Shown in pieces: positions 25,849 to 34,505 of a stretch of DNA of 64,000 nucleotides. The notes under the pieces were generated by a model. It saw nothing but the letters and a program-made list of their open reading frames with translations, searched no databases and was not told the DNA's origin. Each line of letters starts with the position of its first letter. The first letter of the stretch is position 1. The DNA is from Streptomyces sp. SID8374. GTDB taxonomy: Bacteria; Actinomycetota; Actinomycetes; Streptomycetales; Streptomycetaceae. The stretch is from positions 1,860,001 through 1,924,000 of the forward strand of contig NZ_WWGH01000001.1 in NCBI RefSeq assembly GCF_009865135.1, in the 5' to 3' direction. The translations under genes were made by a program, and so were the position numbers.

Positions 25849-25871
25849 GTTGATGTCAGAGGTGGATGTCA
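25849..25871 (+). promoter_or_regulatory. Paired GATGTCA repeats near attR (candidate arm sites)
   Basis: GTTGATGTCA at 25849-25858 and GATGTCA at 25865-25871 are 13 bp apart. The same arrangement occurs at 13381-13403. In the circular form the two pairs would flank attP in the same orientation. Confidence 0.5.
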
Positions 25872-25904
25872 AAGACCCCCAGCCATGATCGGCTGGGGGT
25901 CTTT
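25871..25904. terminator. Terminator between integrase and tRNA
   Basis: A perfect 14-bp stem AAAGACCCCCAGCC with its complement around an ATGATC loop. It ends int transcripts, and on the minus strand it lies just after the tRNA 3' end, so the element supplies a new tRNA terminator. Confidence 0.88.
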
Positions 25905-25908
25905 GTGC

Positions 25909-25983
25909 TGGTGGGCGCGGACGGTTTCGAACCGCCGACATCTGCTTTGTAAGAGCAGCGCTCTACCCCTGAGCTACGCACCC
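25909..25983 (-). tRNA. tRNA-Val (anticodon UAC)
   Basis: The acceptor GGGTGCG pairs with CGCGCCC with one G-U. D stem GCTC/GAGC, anticodon stem CTGCT/AGCAG with loop CTTACAA (anticodon TAC), T arm GGCGG-TTCGAAA-CCGTC, and an encoded CCA. It reads GUA codons. The gene is reconstituted by the element's att site. Confidence 0.95.
25910..25953. repeat. attR (44 bp, inside tRNA-Val)
   Basis: Identical to 13242-13285. It is the 3' part of the intact tRNA, from the anticodon loop to the CCA end. Confidence 0.92.
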
Positions 25984-26239
25984 GTGGATGAGGCAACAGC
26001 GTACATGGGCCGGACCCCCTGGTCATAAACCGGATCGGGAACCGCTGGGGAACCCGATGAGGAACCGATCGGGGCGGCCCGGGCCCGCGAGCGCCGGGGC
26101 GAGGCGGGGGTTAACCCCACCCCGGAGACGGTAGCCGTCCGGATGCCCCTGCCCCCGCCCCGGTGCATACGGTTTGCGGTACACCGGCAGCGACGACCGG
26201 TGGCACCGTCCGGCTGTATTTCCTGGGGGACCGATCATC

Positions 26240-27040
26240 GTGGACATCCGTACCAGCGCACCGACCCGCAAGCGCCGCAGGGCCCCCGGCCGGGTGCTCG
26301 CCGTGGGGAGCGGGGCCGCGCTGCTCGCTCTCGGTCTCACCGGGTGCGGCAGCGCCGATGTCGATGACGCGCCCGTGGAGCGCAAGTCGTTCGCGTTGGC
26401 GGGGAAGACGCTGACCATCGACGCCGAGGACTCGACCGTGACCCTCGTGCCGGCCGATGTGGACGAGGTCGAGGTCGCGCGGCAGGTCGACGGGTGGGTC
26501 GTGCTGGGGAGCGGGCCCGATCCCGTCTGGAAGATGGAGAACGACACCCTGACGCTCCGGGTGAAGTGCGACGCCATGATCAACAACTGTGCCGCGCGCC
26601 ATGAGGTGAAGGTGCCCCGCGGCGTGACCGTGAAGGCCGACGCGGGCAACGGCCGGGTCAGCGCGGCCGGGTTCGACACCCCGCTGCGGCTCTCCGCCGA
26701 CAACGGCGACATCGTCGTCCGGGATTCGGGCGGGCCGCTGGACCTCAAGAGCGACAACGGGTCCGTCCTCGCCGAGCGGATAGACACCAAGTCCGTGGTG
26801 GCCCGCGCGGACAACGGGGAGATCCGGCTGGGGTTCAGCGGCGTGCCCGATCTGGTGAACACCGTCAGCGACAACGGGAGCATCGTCATCGATCTGCCGC
26901 AGGGCGGACAAGAGTACGCCGTGAACGCGAGCGCCGACAACGGGAGCGTCAGCATCGGGGTGCCGCGGAGCGACGCCAGCACCCATGTGGTGAAGGCCCG
27001 CAGCGACAACGGGGAAGTGAAGGTTCGAACCGCGAACTAA
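26240..27040 (+). CDS. DUF4097-type lipoprotein
   Basis: 266 residues from GTG 26240 with TGGGGGA upstream. The signal peptide ends in the lipobox LTGC (Cys near residue 36), giving a lipid-anchored exported protein. The remainder is a repetitive beta-helix-like domain with recurring SDNGS/ADNGE units (SADNGDIVV, KSDNGSVLA, RADNGEIRL, VSDNGSIVI, SADNGSVSI, RSDNGEVKV), the hallmark of the DUF4097 beta-strand repeat family. Two Cys residues in VKCDAMINNCAA may form a disulphide. The function is unknown; a cell-surface adhesin-like or sensor role is possible. Confidence 0.85.
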   Translation: MDIRTSAPTRKRRRAPGRVLAVGSGAALLALGLTGCGSADVDDAPVERKSFALAGKTLTIDAEDSTVTLVPADVDEVEVARQVDGWVVLGSGPDPVWKMENDTLTLRVKCDAMINNCAARHEVKVPRGVTVKADAGNGRVSAAGFDTPLRLSADNGDIVVRDSGGPLDLKSDNGSVLAERIDTKSVVARADNGEIRLGFSGVPDLVNTVSDNGSIVIDLPQGGQEYAVNASADNGSVSIGVPRSDASTHVVKARSDNGEVKVRTAN

Positions 27041-27111
27041 CGGGCCCGTGTGTTCGTCCTTACCTGGTGGGAGAATGTACCGGCAGGGGCGGAACAGCAC
27101 GGGAGAGGGAT

Positions 27112-28569
27112 GTGACGGCGACACACACGCGGCCAGAAGCAGGAGCGGGTGGGAGTTCCGCCGTCGAGAGCGTTTCCGGTGCCCGGGACGGACAGGGCGA
27201 ACGAGGCGGGGGCGAGCGGCAGGCCCGGGGCAGGCGGCAGGCGGGCCGGGGGTTCCGGGACGTTCTGGCCCTCGCGCTGCTGCCCGTGCCCCTGCTCGCC
27301 GCCACGCTGCCCGCCGCCTTCGCCGGGGGCGGTACGCGGCGGTGGTTCGGCGGGCGTGGGGAGAGCCAGCGGGCCGAGGCCCAGGCAGCAAGGGACGCGG
27401 CCGCCGAAGCCTTCTACGAGCTGGACACCGCCCAGCGTGACCTCAAGATCTCCATCGAGACGATCAACGCCGTCGACAACTCCCCGCGCGGCCGCAAGGC
27501 GGCCGAGGACTTCGCCGCGCTGGGGCGGCGGATCGACGAGGTCAGCCACGCCTACATCACCGCCGTCGACAGCCATGATCTGGACCGGGACGATCTGGAG
27601 CCCTCCGTCGCCGCCAGCGCCCGCACCGAGCTGACCCGGGCCAAGGACGATCTCGTACGGGTCAAGGGCGAGCTGGACCGGTTCGGGCAGGGGCTCGGGA
27701 CGTTGCTGGGCAGTGCGGAGACCCAGCTCGCCCGGCTGGCCCCCGCCGTGGAGCGGGCCCGGCAGGCGCTGCTCGGGGCGAGCAACGCACTCGATGCCGT
27801 ACGGGCGGCGGGGCTGCGCGCCGATGAGCTGGCGGCCCGGCTCGCCGCCCTCGCCCCGGAGCTGACCAAGCTGAACCAGGGCGCGGGAAAGCACGGCGTC
27901 GCCGAGACCCTCCAGCGGGCCGACGTGGTCCTGCGCGATGCGGAGGCCCTGCGGACGGAGGCGGAGCGGCTGCCGGAGCGGGCCGCCGAGATCGACCGGC
28001 GGCTGGTGTCGCTGCGGACCCGCGCCCAGGCCCTGACGACGCGGGCGGGCTCGGTGGAGCCGGTCCTCAGCGAGCTGCGGCGGCGCTTCTCGGCCGCCTG
28101 CTGGCAGGACCTCCAGCAGGTGCCGGAGCAGGCCGCCGTCAACGTGCGGCAGGCCGAGGTGAAGCTCGCGGAGGCGGCGAAGGCCCGGGACGAGCAGCGC
28201 TGGGCGGATGCCACGTCGCGGCTCTCCACGGTCCGCGCCCTGCTCAACGCGGTGGACGAGGCCGTCTCCGCCGCCGGGGACCGGCTGCAACGGCTGGACG
28301 CCGTGGCGAAGGACCCGCAGCAGGAGATCGAGCGGACCCGGTTCGCCGTACGGGACGCACAGCGCCTCGCCATGGCCGGCCGCCACACGCCCGATCCCCG
28401 GCACGCCCGGCCGCTGGACGACTCCGTGGCGCGGCTGGACCGCGCCATCGCCGGTCTGGAGGGCCGCCACCCCGACTACTGGCACTTCCTGACCGAGACC
28501 GAGGCCGTACGGCAGACCGCCGCCCGGGTCGTCTCCGACATCCGCGAGGAACGCGGCAGCGGCGCCTGA
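27112..28569 (+). CDS. Coiled-coil membrane-associated protein, unknown function
   Basis: About 485 residues from GTG 27112 behind GAGAGGGA. A disordered Gly/Arg-rich N-terminus is followed by one hydrophobic segment (FRDVLALALLPVPLLAATLPAAFAGG), then about 400 residues of almost continuous Ala/Arg/Glu/Leu-rich helix with coiled-coil periodicity (positions about 27400-28380). No enzymatic motif is seen. The architecture resembles actinobacterial membrane-anchored coiled-coil proteins, but I do not recognise a family. Confidence 0.7.
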   Translation: MTATHTRPEAGAGGSSAVESVSGARDGQGERGGGERQARGRRQAGRGFRDVLALALLPVPLLAATLPAAFAGGGTRRWFGGRGESQRAEAQAARDAAAEAFYELDTAQRDLKISIETINAVDNSPRGRKAAEDFAALGRRIDEVSHAYITAVDSHDLDRDDLEPSVAASARTELTRAKDDLVRVKGELDRFGQGLGTLLGSAETQLARLAPAVERARQALLGASNALDAVRAAGLRADELAARLAALAPELTKLNQGAGKHGVAETLQRADVVLRDAEALRTEAERLPERAAEIDRRLVSLRTRAQALTTRAGSVEPVLSELRRRFSAACWQDLQQVPEQAAVNVRQAEVKLAEAAKARDEQRWADATSRLSTVRALLNAVDEAVSAAGDRLQRLDAVAKDPQQEIERTRFAVRDAQRLAMAGRHTPDPRHARPLDDSVARLDRAIAGLEGRHPDYWHFLTETEAVRQTAARVVSDIREERGSGA

Positions 28570-28624
28570 GTCCCGGACCTGAGTCCACGGCCTGCCAGGC
28601 GGCCGGAGCAGCAGCTGCCCTGCC

Positions 28625-28837
28625 GTGGTCGCGGCCCACTGCCCCAGGTAGCCGGAGCCGCGCTGCCCCGGTGGCCGGAGCCTCAGCTGCCCTACCGTGG
28701 TCGCGGCCCGCTGTCCTACGCGGCCGGAGCCGCGCCGCCCCACGTGGTCGCGGCCTGCTGCCCCAGGCAGTCGGAGCCGCGCTGTCCCACGTGGTCGCGG
28801 CCCGCTGCCCTGGATGGTCGCGGGCACGCTGTTCCCC
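28625..28837. repeat. Degenerate 47-bp tandem repeat, non-coding
   Basis: Units begin with GTGGTCGCGGCC at 28625, 28697, 28744 and 28791. The last two intervals are exactly 47 bp, and the first contains an extra 25 bp. Each unit also has a GGAGCCGCGCTG-like core. No credible gene occupies 28570-28902. Confidence 0.75.
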
Positions 28838-28902
28838 CTGGCCCGAGCCCCGCTGCTCAGGTGGCCGTAGCCGCCGGGCCGCGATGGCTCTAGCCTGAGG
28901 CC

Positions 28903-29118
28903 ATGCCTCGCTATGAATTCCGCTGCCGTACCTGCGGAGACACGTTCGAACTCAGCCGTCCCATGGCCCAGTCCTCGGACCCGGCCTCCTGCCCCGCCGG
29001 TCACGACGACACCGTCAAGCTGCTCTCCGCCGTGGCCGTGGGCGGCGCCGCCGCGTCCGCACCCGCACCGTCCGGCGGTGGGGGCGGAGGCTGCTGCGGC
29101 GGCGGTTGCTGCGGCTGA
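28903..29118 (+). CDS. FmdB-like zinc-ribbon protein
   Basis: 71 residues. It starts MPRYEFRCRTCGDTFELSRPM, the FmdB/CxxC_CXXC_SSSS zinc-ribbon signature, with a second Cys in PASCPAGH. The tail is Gly/Cys-rich (GGGGGGCCGGGCCG). These proteins are small putative regulators or metal-binding proteins. It follows the 47-bp repeat array. Confidence 0.85.
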   Translation: MPRYEFRCRTCGDTFELSRPMAQSSDPASCPAGHDDTVKLLSAVAVGGAAASAPAPSGGGGGGCCGGGCCG

Positions 29119-29177
29119 GCCCACGGCCACGTAGGCGGAGCGCGTAAGCAGAGCGCGGTCAGTGAAAGGCTCGCGCG

Positions 29178-29837
29178 CTACTTCTTGCGCGCGAGCGTCA
29201 GTCCGTCCGCCACCGCCAGCAGCACGCTGTCCATCCGGGCGTCGGCGCTCACATGGTCGTTGAACTCCTTGATCGCCGCCGCCGACCCGGTCGCCTGCGG
29301 ATCCGTGACACCGCCGTGGAAGAGCACGTTGTCCACGGCGATCACGCCGCCCTGCCGCATCCGGGGCACCAGCTCCTCCCAGTACCCGATGTAGCCGCCC
29401 TTGTCCGCGTCCAGGTAGGCGAAGTCGATGTGCGGCTCGGCGGGCATCGCGCGCAGGGTGTCCAGGGCCGGGGCGATGCGCAGGTCGATCCGGTCCGCGA
29501 CGCCCGCCTTCTCCCACGCCTCACGGCCGTACGCCGTCCACTCCTCCGAGATGTCGCAGGCGATCAGCGTTCCGTCGGCGGGCAGCGCCTGGGCCATCGC
29601 CAGCGCGCTGAACCCGGTGAACGTGCCGACCTCCACCACGTGCCGGGCCCCCACCAGCCGGACGAGGAAGGCGAGCAGCGGGGCCTGCTCCTCGGCCGAC
29701 ACCATGCCCGCGTGGTCGGGGAACTTCGCGTACGTGGTCTCCACCAGCCCCCGCTGGACCGGGTCCAGCGGCGGGTTGTGGGCCAGCATGTACGCGTACA
29801 GCTCGGGAGTGATCGTGGTCTCGTTGCCCTTGGTCAT
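29178..29837 (-). CDS. SAM-dependent O-methyltransferase (class I, COMT-like)
   Basis: 219 residues from ATG 29837. Family 3 O-methyltransferase signature: HVVEVGTFTGFSALAMAQALP for AdoMet binding, LIACDISEEW, FAYLDADKGGYIGYWEELVP with the metal-binding Asp, and GGVIAVDNVLFHGGV. These enzymes methylate catechols or similar hydroxyls with Mg. The local substrate is unknown. It sits upstream (by position) of the Ter module but 55 bp beyond the HAD stop codon, so co-transcription with the Ter genes is possible. Confidence 0.88.
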   Translation of the reverse strand: MTKGNETTITPELYAYMLAHNPPLDPVQRGLVETTYAKFPDHAGMVSAEEQAPLLAFLVRLVGARHVVEVGTFTGFSALAMAQALPADGTLIACDISEEWTAYGREAWEKAGVADRIDLRIAPALDTLRAMPAEPHIDFAYLDADKGGYIGYWEELVPRMRQGGVIAVDNVLFHGGVTDPQATGSAAAIKEFNDHVSADARMDSVLLAVADGLTLARKK

Positions 29838-29892
29838 GCTCCCAGCCTTCCCCAGCCCGTCCCCTCGCGCAGCCGAATTCACGCAGCCGCAC

Positions 29893-30726
29893 TCAGGCAG
29901 CCGAAGCCGCCAGGAACCGGCGCAGGATCTCCTCCCCCGCCGCCCCGCCCCGCTCCTCCAGCGCCACGACGTGCGGGGCCCGCCAGTCGTTCTCGGCCAG
30001 TTCGCCGTGGCCGGGGCGCCAGCCGAGGTCGGCGGCGAGCAGCAGGTCCGCGTCGAGGAGGGAGTCCCCGGCGGCGAGGGTGCGGGTGGCGCCGGAGCGG
30101 CGGGCCACCTCGTTCATCGCGGCGCTCTTGGTGAGCGGCACGGGGACGGCGTAGATCTTGCGGCCCTGGAGCGAGACCGTCCAGCCGCGCTCCTGCGCCC
30201 AGACCGCCAGCTCCTTCACCCACTCCTCGGGGAGCAGGGAGCGTTCGACGACCAGGTAGGCGAAGAGGTTCTCGGCGACCCGCTCCTTGAGGAGCCAGGC
30301 CGGGTCGGCGTTGGTCGCGAGGTGGGCGCGGATCTCGGTGAGGGGGGCGCACTCGTCCGCGATGCGCGCCTCGACCTGCTGCTGCCAGTCCCGGTCGGAT
30401 ACCCCGTCGACCAGGATGTGCCCGCCGTTGGCGCAGATCGCGTACCGGGGGGCGGGGCCGGGGAGGTGGATGCGGTGGTACTGCTCGCGGGTGCGGGTGG
30501 TGGTGGGGACGAAGACCGTGGAGCCGGCCACCTCGGTGAGGAGGGCGGCGGCCGTCTCCGTCATGTACGAGAGGGGCTTGTGGCCGTACACCTCGACGCA
30601 GAGGAGCCGGGGCGCCTCCGCGTCCGGCATCGACAGGTCCAGTGCGGCCGCCGAGTAGATGAGCGTGCGGTCGAGGTCGCTCGCCACCAGCGTGACCGGC
30701 GAGGCCGTCGGTGAAGCGGTGCTCAT
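29893..30726 (-). CDS. HAD-family hydrolase of the Ter module
   Basis: 277 residues. HAD motif I is VASDLDRTLIYS and the later motif is AAGDSLLDADLLLAADLGW; a cap lies between them. It overlaps the upstream PRTase gene by four bases (ATGA), indicating coupled translation. HAD phosphatases of this type accompany PRTase, StiP and HpcH/HpaI-like enzymes in Ter-linked clusters proposed to make a nucleoside-like metabolite (Anantharaman, Iyer and Aravind's Ter analysis). The substrate is not established. Confidence 0.82.
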   Translation of the reverse strand: MSTASPTASPVTLVASDLDRTLIYSAAALDLSMPDAEAPRLLCVEVYGHKPLSYMTETAAALLTEVAGSTVFVPTTTRTREQYHRIHLPGPAPRYAICANGGHILVDGVSDRDWQQQVEARIADECAPLTEIRAHLATNADPAWLLKERVAENLFAYLVVERSLLPEEWVKELAVWAQERGWTVSLQGRKIYAVPVPLTKSAAMNEVARRSGATRTLAAGDSLLDADLLLAADLGWRPGHGELAENDWRAPHVVALEERGGAAGEEILRRFLAASAA

Positions 30727-33218
30727 GCGCCCTGCACCGCCCTGCCGTCCGCGCCCGTCGCGCCCCGGGTGAAGCGGGGGTGGATCAGACCGACACAGCT
30801 GTACGGGAGGTCGTCGACCTCCTCCACCGGGACGCCGCGCTGTTCGGCCAGCAGCCGGATGTGGGTCAGGTCCGCGCCCGCGCCGCGCTTGGCGAGGATC
30901 TTCCAGGGGACCCGGCGGAGCAGGACCCGGGTGGTCTCGCCGACGCCCGGCTTGACCAGGTTGACGTCGTGGATGCCGTACTCCTCGCTGATCCGCTCCA
31001 CGGCGGCCCAGCCCTCCCAGGTCGGGGCCCGGTCGGCGGCGAGCAACTCCTTGGTCTCCGCCTCCACCTGTTCCGCCACCTCGTCGAAGCGCGCCCCGAC
31101 CGCGGCCAGGAAGTCGCCGGAGACGTCGGAGTCCGCCAGCTCGCGGTAGAACTTCCCGCCGTGGAAGTCGTCGGGGCCGACGAGGTCGGCGCGGAGCACC
31201 GTACGGGAAATGAGGCCGGAGACCGTGGAGTTGAGGCAGGCCGAGGGGATCAGGAAGTCCTCGCGGGTGCCGTACGTACGGACGCAGCCGCCCGGGTCGG
31301 CGAGCACCGCGATCTCCGGGTCGAAGCCGGCAGGTCCGCCCGATGCCTCGAACTCGGCGATGGCCGCCGCCAGTTCGCGGGTGATCGCGCCCTTCCCCGT
31401 CCAGCCGTCGACGAACACCACGTCGGCCGGGTCGTGGTGGGCGGCGAGCCAGCGCAGGGCGGTGGCGTCGATGCCCCGGCCCCGGACGATGGAGATGGCG
31501 TAGTGCGGCAGGTCCAGGCCGTGCCGGTGGCGGGCCCAGTGGCGCATCAGCACCCCGACGGGCGTTCCGGCGCGGGCGAGCGAGACGAGGACCGGGCGCG
31601 GGCCGCGTTCGGCGAGGACCGTCTCGGTGACGGTGCCCACCGCGCGGGCGATGCGCGCGGCGGAGGCGTCCAGCGCGGCCGTGAACAGGGCCTGGTACTC
31701 GGCGCTCGGCTGGTACTCCACGGGCAGCGACTCCGCGTAGTGCGCGCCGCCGCTCTGGATCGCCTCTTCGCGCTCCTCGGTGGGCGCCTCCAGCTCGGTG
31801 TCCGAGAGGTCCTGGAGCAGCCAGCCGACGTCCTCGGGGGCGTAACTGGAGAAGTCGGGGCCTCGGAGGGGCTCGGGCAGCACGGCGGGCTCCTGCCGGT
31901 GGGGAACGGGTGCGGGGGTGTACGAGGGGACGACCGCGAGGAGGACCTGGCCGGTGTGGGCCGCCAGGCGGGCCAGCAGTCCGTCGGGGGCGTGGAGTTC
32001 GGGGGTGTCGGCGATGGAGTCGACGACGGCGACCACCGCGTCGAACCCCGCTCCCGCCACGTTGTACGCGTACCGGTCGCCGGACCCGTCCGCCGGGTCG
32101 TCGTGGGCCGGGAAGACCAGGCGGGTGCGTATCGCGTAGCCGGGGTCGTCGACGGCGAGGACGGGCGAGCGGGTGGTGGTGGAGTAGCGGACCTCGGCGT
32201 CGGCTCCGAGCACCGCCTCCAGGGCGGTGCCCAGGCGCAGCGGCGCGTACATCAGCTCTTCGAAGCCGAGGACGAGCACCCGGCGGACGTTGCTGTCCAG
32301 CGCGTCCGCGATCCGCTCCGCCATGCCCGGGAGCGCCGCTTCGAGCGCCGCCCGGTGCGCCGGGGTGAAGCCGTGCCGGCCGCCGTCGGGGACCTCCGCC
32401 GGCCAGTCCAGGCCGACCCGGGTGACGGGGGCGGCACCTTCGTCGACGGCCTCGTCGGCTTGGTCCGCCTGCTCCGCCTCCTGGGCCGCGACCAGGGCCT
32501 GACCCCGTTCCAGTACGCCTTCGGGGAGTGTGACCGTGCCCGAGGAGCGGGTCACCAGGTCGACGCGGGCGCCGATCTCGGCGGCGAAGGCGGTCAGCCG
32601 GTCGCGGTCGTCCGCCGAGCGCATGTCGACCAGCGCGACGATGACGTACCGCTCGCGCGGGTGCGTTTCGTGGAGCGCGCGGATGGTGTTGAGCACGGTG
32701 TTGCCGGTGGAGAACTCGTCGTCGACCAGCACGAGAGTGGACGCCTCCGCTCCCCCCGCCAGCAGCTCCGGGTCCTCCGGCAGCAGCAGGTGCGAGGTGG
32801 CGTGCGAGTGGGCCTCCTCGAAGCCGCCCGCCTGCGCGACGCCCGCGACGGGCCGCCGGGTGGAGTGGAGGTACGGGGCGTCCCGCAGGCCGTCCGCGAC
32901 GGCGTGGCCGAGGCCGGTGGCCGTCTCCGCGTACCCGAGGACGACCGCGCGGCGGGCGTCCTGCTCGCCGAGGAGCGCCCGTACGCGCTCGCCGAGCCCG
33001 TACCCGACTCCGTACACGACGGAGGGCTTCTGGGGCACATGCTTGCCCAGCACGTTGGAGACGAGCAGGTGGGCCCGCTTGGGGTTACGCCGCAGGGCGA
33101 GGCCCAGCAGCTGCTGGAGCTCCCCGTCGCCCTCCAGGGCCACTCCCAGCCGCTCGGCCACCCAGTCGCCCGACCACACCACGTCCACGGCCTCTTCTCT
33201 CCTCGCGCGCCCGCTCAT
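30723..33218 (-). CDS. Fused double phosphoribosyltransferase (PRTase-TRSP / StiP-PELOTA type)
   Basis: About 831 residues from ATG 33218; the frame reaches a GTG at 33272. The N-terminal half is an orotate-PRTase-like domain with PRPP loop LVLVDDEFSTGNT near residues 162-174, followed by a TRSP-like region (RVLVLGFEELMYAPLRLG, VVAVVDSIAD). The C-terminal half has a second PRTase of the StiP type (VLVSLARAGTPVGVLMRHW, HYAISIVRGRGID, VVFVDGWTGKGAITREL) and a C-terminal KPGVGETTRVLLRRVPWKIL region resembling PELOTA RNA-binding domains. In other bacteria these halves are often separate genes. Confidence 0.78.
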   Translation of the reverse strand: MSGRARREEAVDVVWSGDWVAERLGVALEGDGELQQLLGLALRRNPKRAHLLVSNVLGKHVPQKPSVVYGVGYGLGERVRALLGEQDARRAVVLGYAETATGLGHAVADGLRDAPYLHSTRRPVAGVAQAGGFEEAHSHATSHLLLPEDPELLAGGAEASTLVLVDDEFSTGNTVLNTIRALHETHPRERYVIVALVDMRSADDRDRLTAFAAEIGARVDLVTRSSGTVTLPEGVLERGQALVAAQEAEQADQADEAVDEGAAPVTRVGLDWPAEVPDGGRHGFTPAHRAALEAALPGMAERIADALDSNVRRVLVLGFEELMYAPLRLGTALEAVLGADAEVRYSTTTRSPVLAVDDPGYAIRTRLVFPAHDDPADGSGDRYAYNVAGAGFDAVVAVVDSIADTPELHAPDGLLARLAAHTGQVLLAVVPSYTPAPVPHRQEPAVLPEPLRGPDFSSYAPEDVGWLLQDLSDTELEAPTEEREEAIQSGGAHYAESLPVEYQPSAEYQALFTAALDASAARIARAVGTVTETVLAERGPRPVLVSLARAGTPVGVLMRHWARHRHGLDLPHYAISIVRGRGIDATALRWLAAHHDPADVVFVDGWTGKGAITRELAAAIAEFEASGGPAGFDPEIAVLADPGGCVRTYGTREDFLIPSACLNSTVSGLISRTVLRADLVGPDDFHGGKFYRELADSDVSGDFLAAVGARFDEVAEQVEAETKELLAADRAPTWEGWAAVERISEEYGIHDVNLVKPGVGETTRVLLRRVPWKILAKRGAGADLTHIRLLAEQRGVPVEEVDDLPYSCVGLIHPRFTRGATGADGRAVQGA

Positions 33219-33282
33219 CGATACGCGCTCACTTCGCCCGTTCACCGACGCGCGCTCACCTTGTTCACTCACCTGCGCGCGC

Positions 33283-34455
33283 TCACTTCGTCAGGCCGGC
33301 GGCCAGGAGGTCCACGAAGCCGACGTCCTCGCTCGCCACCCCGAAGACCTCGGCCCGCCGGAGCGTGCGCTCGGCCCAGGCCCGGTGGGGCTTCACTTCG
33401 TTCATCTTGTTCGTATACGCCGAGCGCAGCACCCCGCCGCCCCCGCGCTCGGGCCGCAGGATGTCCTGCGCGTCGGTGAACTCCTCGTGGCTGACCACGG
33501 ACAGTGCGTGGACGGGTGCCACATGCGACGGGTGGATGCAGGTCTTGCCGAGCAGGCCGTTGGCCCGGTCGAGTTCGATCTCCCGCAGCAGGCCGTCCAG
33601 GTCGTGTTCGATCAGTGCCGTACGCAGCTCCTCGGCGCTGCCCTCCAGGAAGGGGCTGCGGCGCAGCTGGGGCTTGAACATGCGCTCCTGGCGGCGGAAG
33701 TACTCCCACACCGGGCCGGTGATCGTGAAGCCGGTGTTGTCGGCCCGGCCCAGCACGTTGACCACGTCGGCGATGACGGAGCCGACGATCTGGACGTCGT
33801 ACGCCGTCATGTCGGGCGCGCGGCGCAGTCCGTAGGCCGAGCAGAAGTCGGTGACGCCGAGCCGCAGGGCGAGCACCCGGTCCCGGTACTTGTCGACGGA
33901 GCGCGCGATTCCCTGGAGGACCTCACCGCGCGTCTCCAGATGGAGCAGCTCGGGCGATTCGAGGACGGGCATGGCGAACAGCCGTTGCCCGGAGGCCGCT
34001 TCGGCCTCCGCCAGGGCCTCCAGAAAGAGGGACCCGCGCTCTTCGGTGAATTTGGGAAGTACAAAACCGGACAATGTCCGGACCGAGGCGCCGAGCCGTT
34101 GGACCAGGTCGGTGATCTGGCCCGGTTCGCGGACCCGGACGAACAGGAGCGGCAGCGCGGCGCCCGCCGCCTCCCGTTCCGCGAGTGCCGCGAACTGCCT
34201 GACCAGGTTGGCCTCGGCGCCGACCACCTCGGCGTCGTCGATCGAATCCTCCAGGCACAGCACCATGGAGACGACGCCGCGCCTGGCCTGCTTCAGCACG
34301 TCGTCGGCCAGGGTGGTCCGGGTCGCCGGGGAGTAGAGCGTGGCGCCCAGGGCGACGGAGAGCAGGCTCGCGGGCGAGGCCGCGTCGAACTCACACGGCT
34401 CCCGGAAGAACAGGCCCTCCCGGGCAGCGGGCGACATATACCCGAAGTGACGCAT
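33283..34455 (-). CDS. HpcH/HpaI aldolase / citrate-lyase-like enzyme of the Ter module
   Basis: 390 residues; ATG 34455 is preceded by GGGGGAAA. CitE-like features: LGATLYSPATRTTLADDVL, SMVLCLEDSIDDAEV with acidic metal ligands, LFVRVREPGQI, GFVLPKFTEERG, MPVLESPELLHLETR, and GKTCIHPSHVAPVHAL. Such lyases cleave or form C-C bonds next to a carboxyl or CoA ester. It is the first gene of the leftward Ter operon (lyase - PRTase - HAD), with a good -35 element upstream. Confidence 0.85.
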   Translation of the reverse strand: MRHFGYMSPAAREGLFFREPCEFDAASPASLLSVALGATLYSPATRTTLADDVLKQARRGVVSMVLCLEDSIDDAEVVGAEANLVRQFAALAEREAAGAALPLLFVRVREPGQITDLVQRLGASVRTLSGFVLPKFTEERGSLFLEALAEAEAASGQRLFAMPVLESPELLHLETRGEVLQGIARSVDKYRDRVLALRLGVTDFCSAYGLRRAPDMTAYDVQIVGSVIADVVNVLGRADNTGFTITGPVWEYFRRQERMFKPQLRRSPFLEGSAEELRTALIEHDLDGLLREIELDRANGLLGKTCIHPSHVAPVHALSVVSHEEFTDAQDILRPERGGGGVLRSAYTNKMNEVKPHRAWAERTLRRAEVFGVASEDVGFVDLLAAGLTK

Positions 34456-34505
34456 GAGTTTCCCCCGAACTGCCTGACGGGCCGGACAACGTATGGCCGG
34501 TAATA

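Larger units (their letters stand above)
13242..25953. mobile_element. Integrated AICE (pSAM2-type) in tRNA-Val(UAC)
   Basis: A 12.7-kb element bounded by identical 44-bp direct repeats (13242-13285 and 25910-25953), the right one being the 3' half of an intact tRNA-Val gene. The core matches the AICE plan: integrase and Xis beside the tRNA, a RepSA-like rolling-circle initiator, small Spd/transfer proteins, one FtsK-type DNA translocase, and a GntR (KorSA-like) repressor. The left third carries cargo: a ScaI-like restriction-modification pair and a NERD protein. All core functions look intact, so excision and transfer are plausible. Confidence 0.93.

Noticed and set aside
28600..28890. CRISPR array
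   Set aside because: Repeats are degenerate and contiguous without unique spacers of regular length, and no cas genes are near.
30711..34503. Very long rightward open frames through the Ter operon
   Set aside because: Antisense shadows; the minus-strand frames carry HAD, PRTase and lyase motifs.
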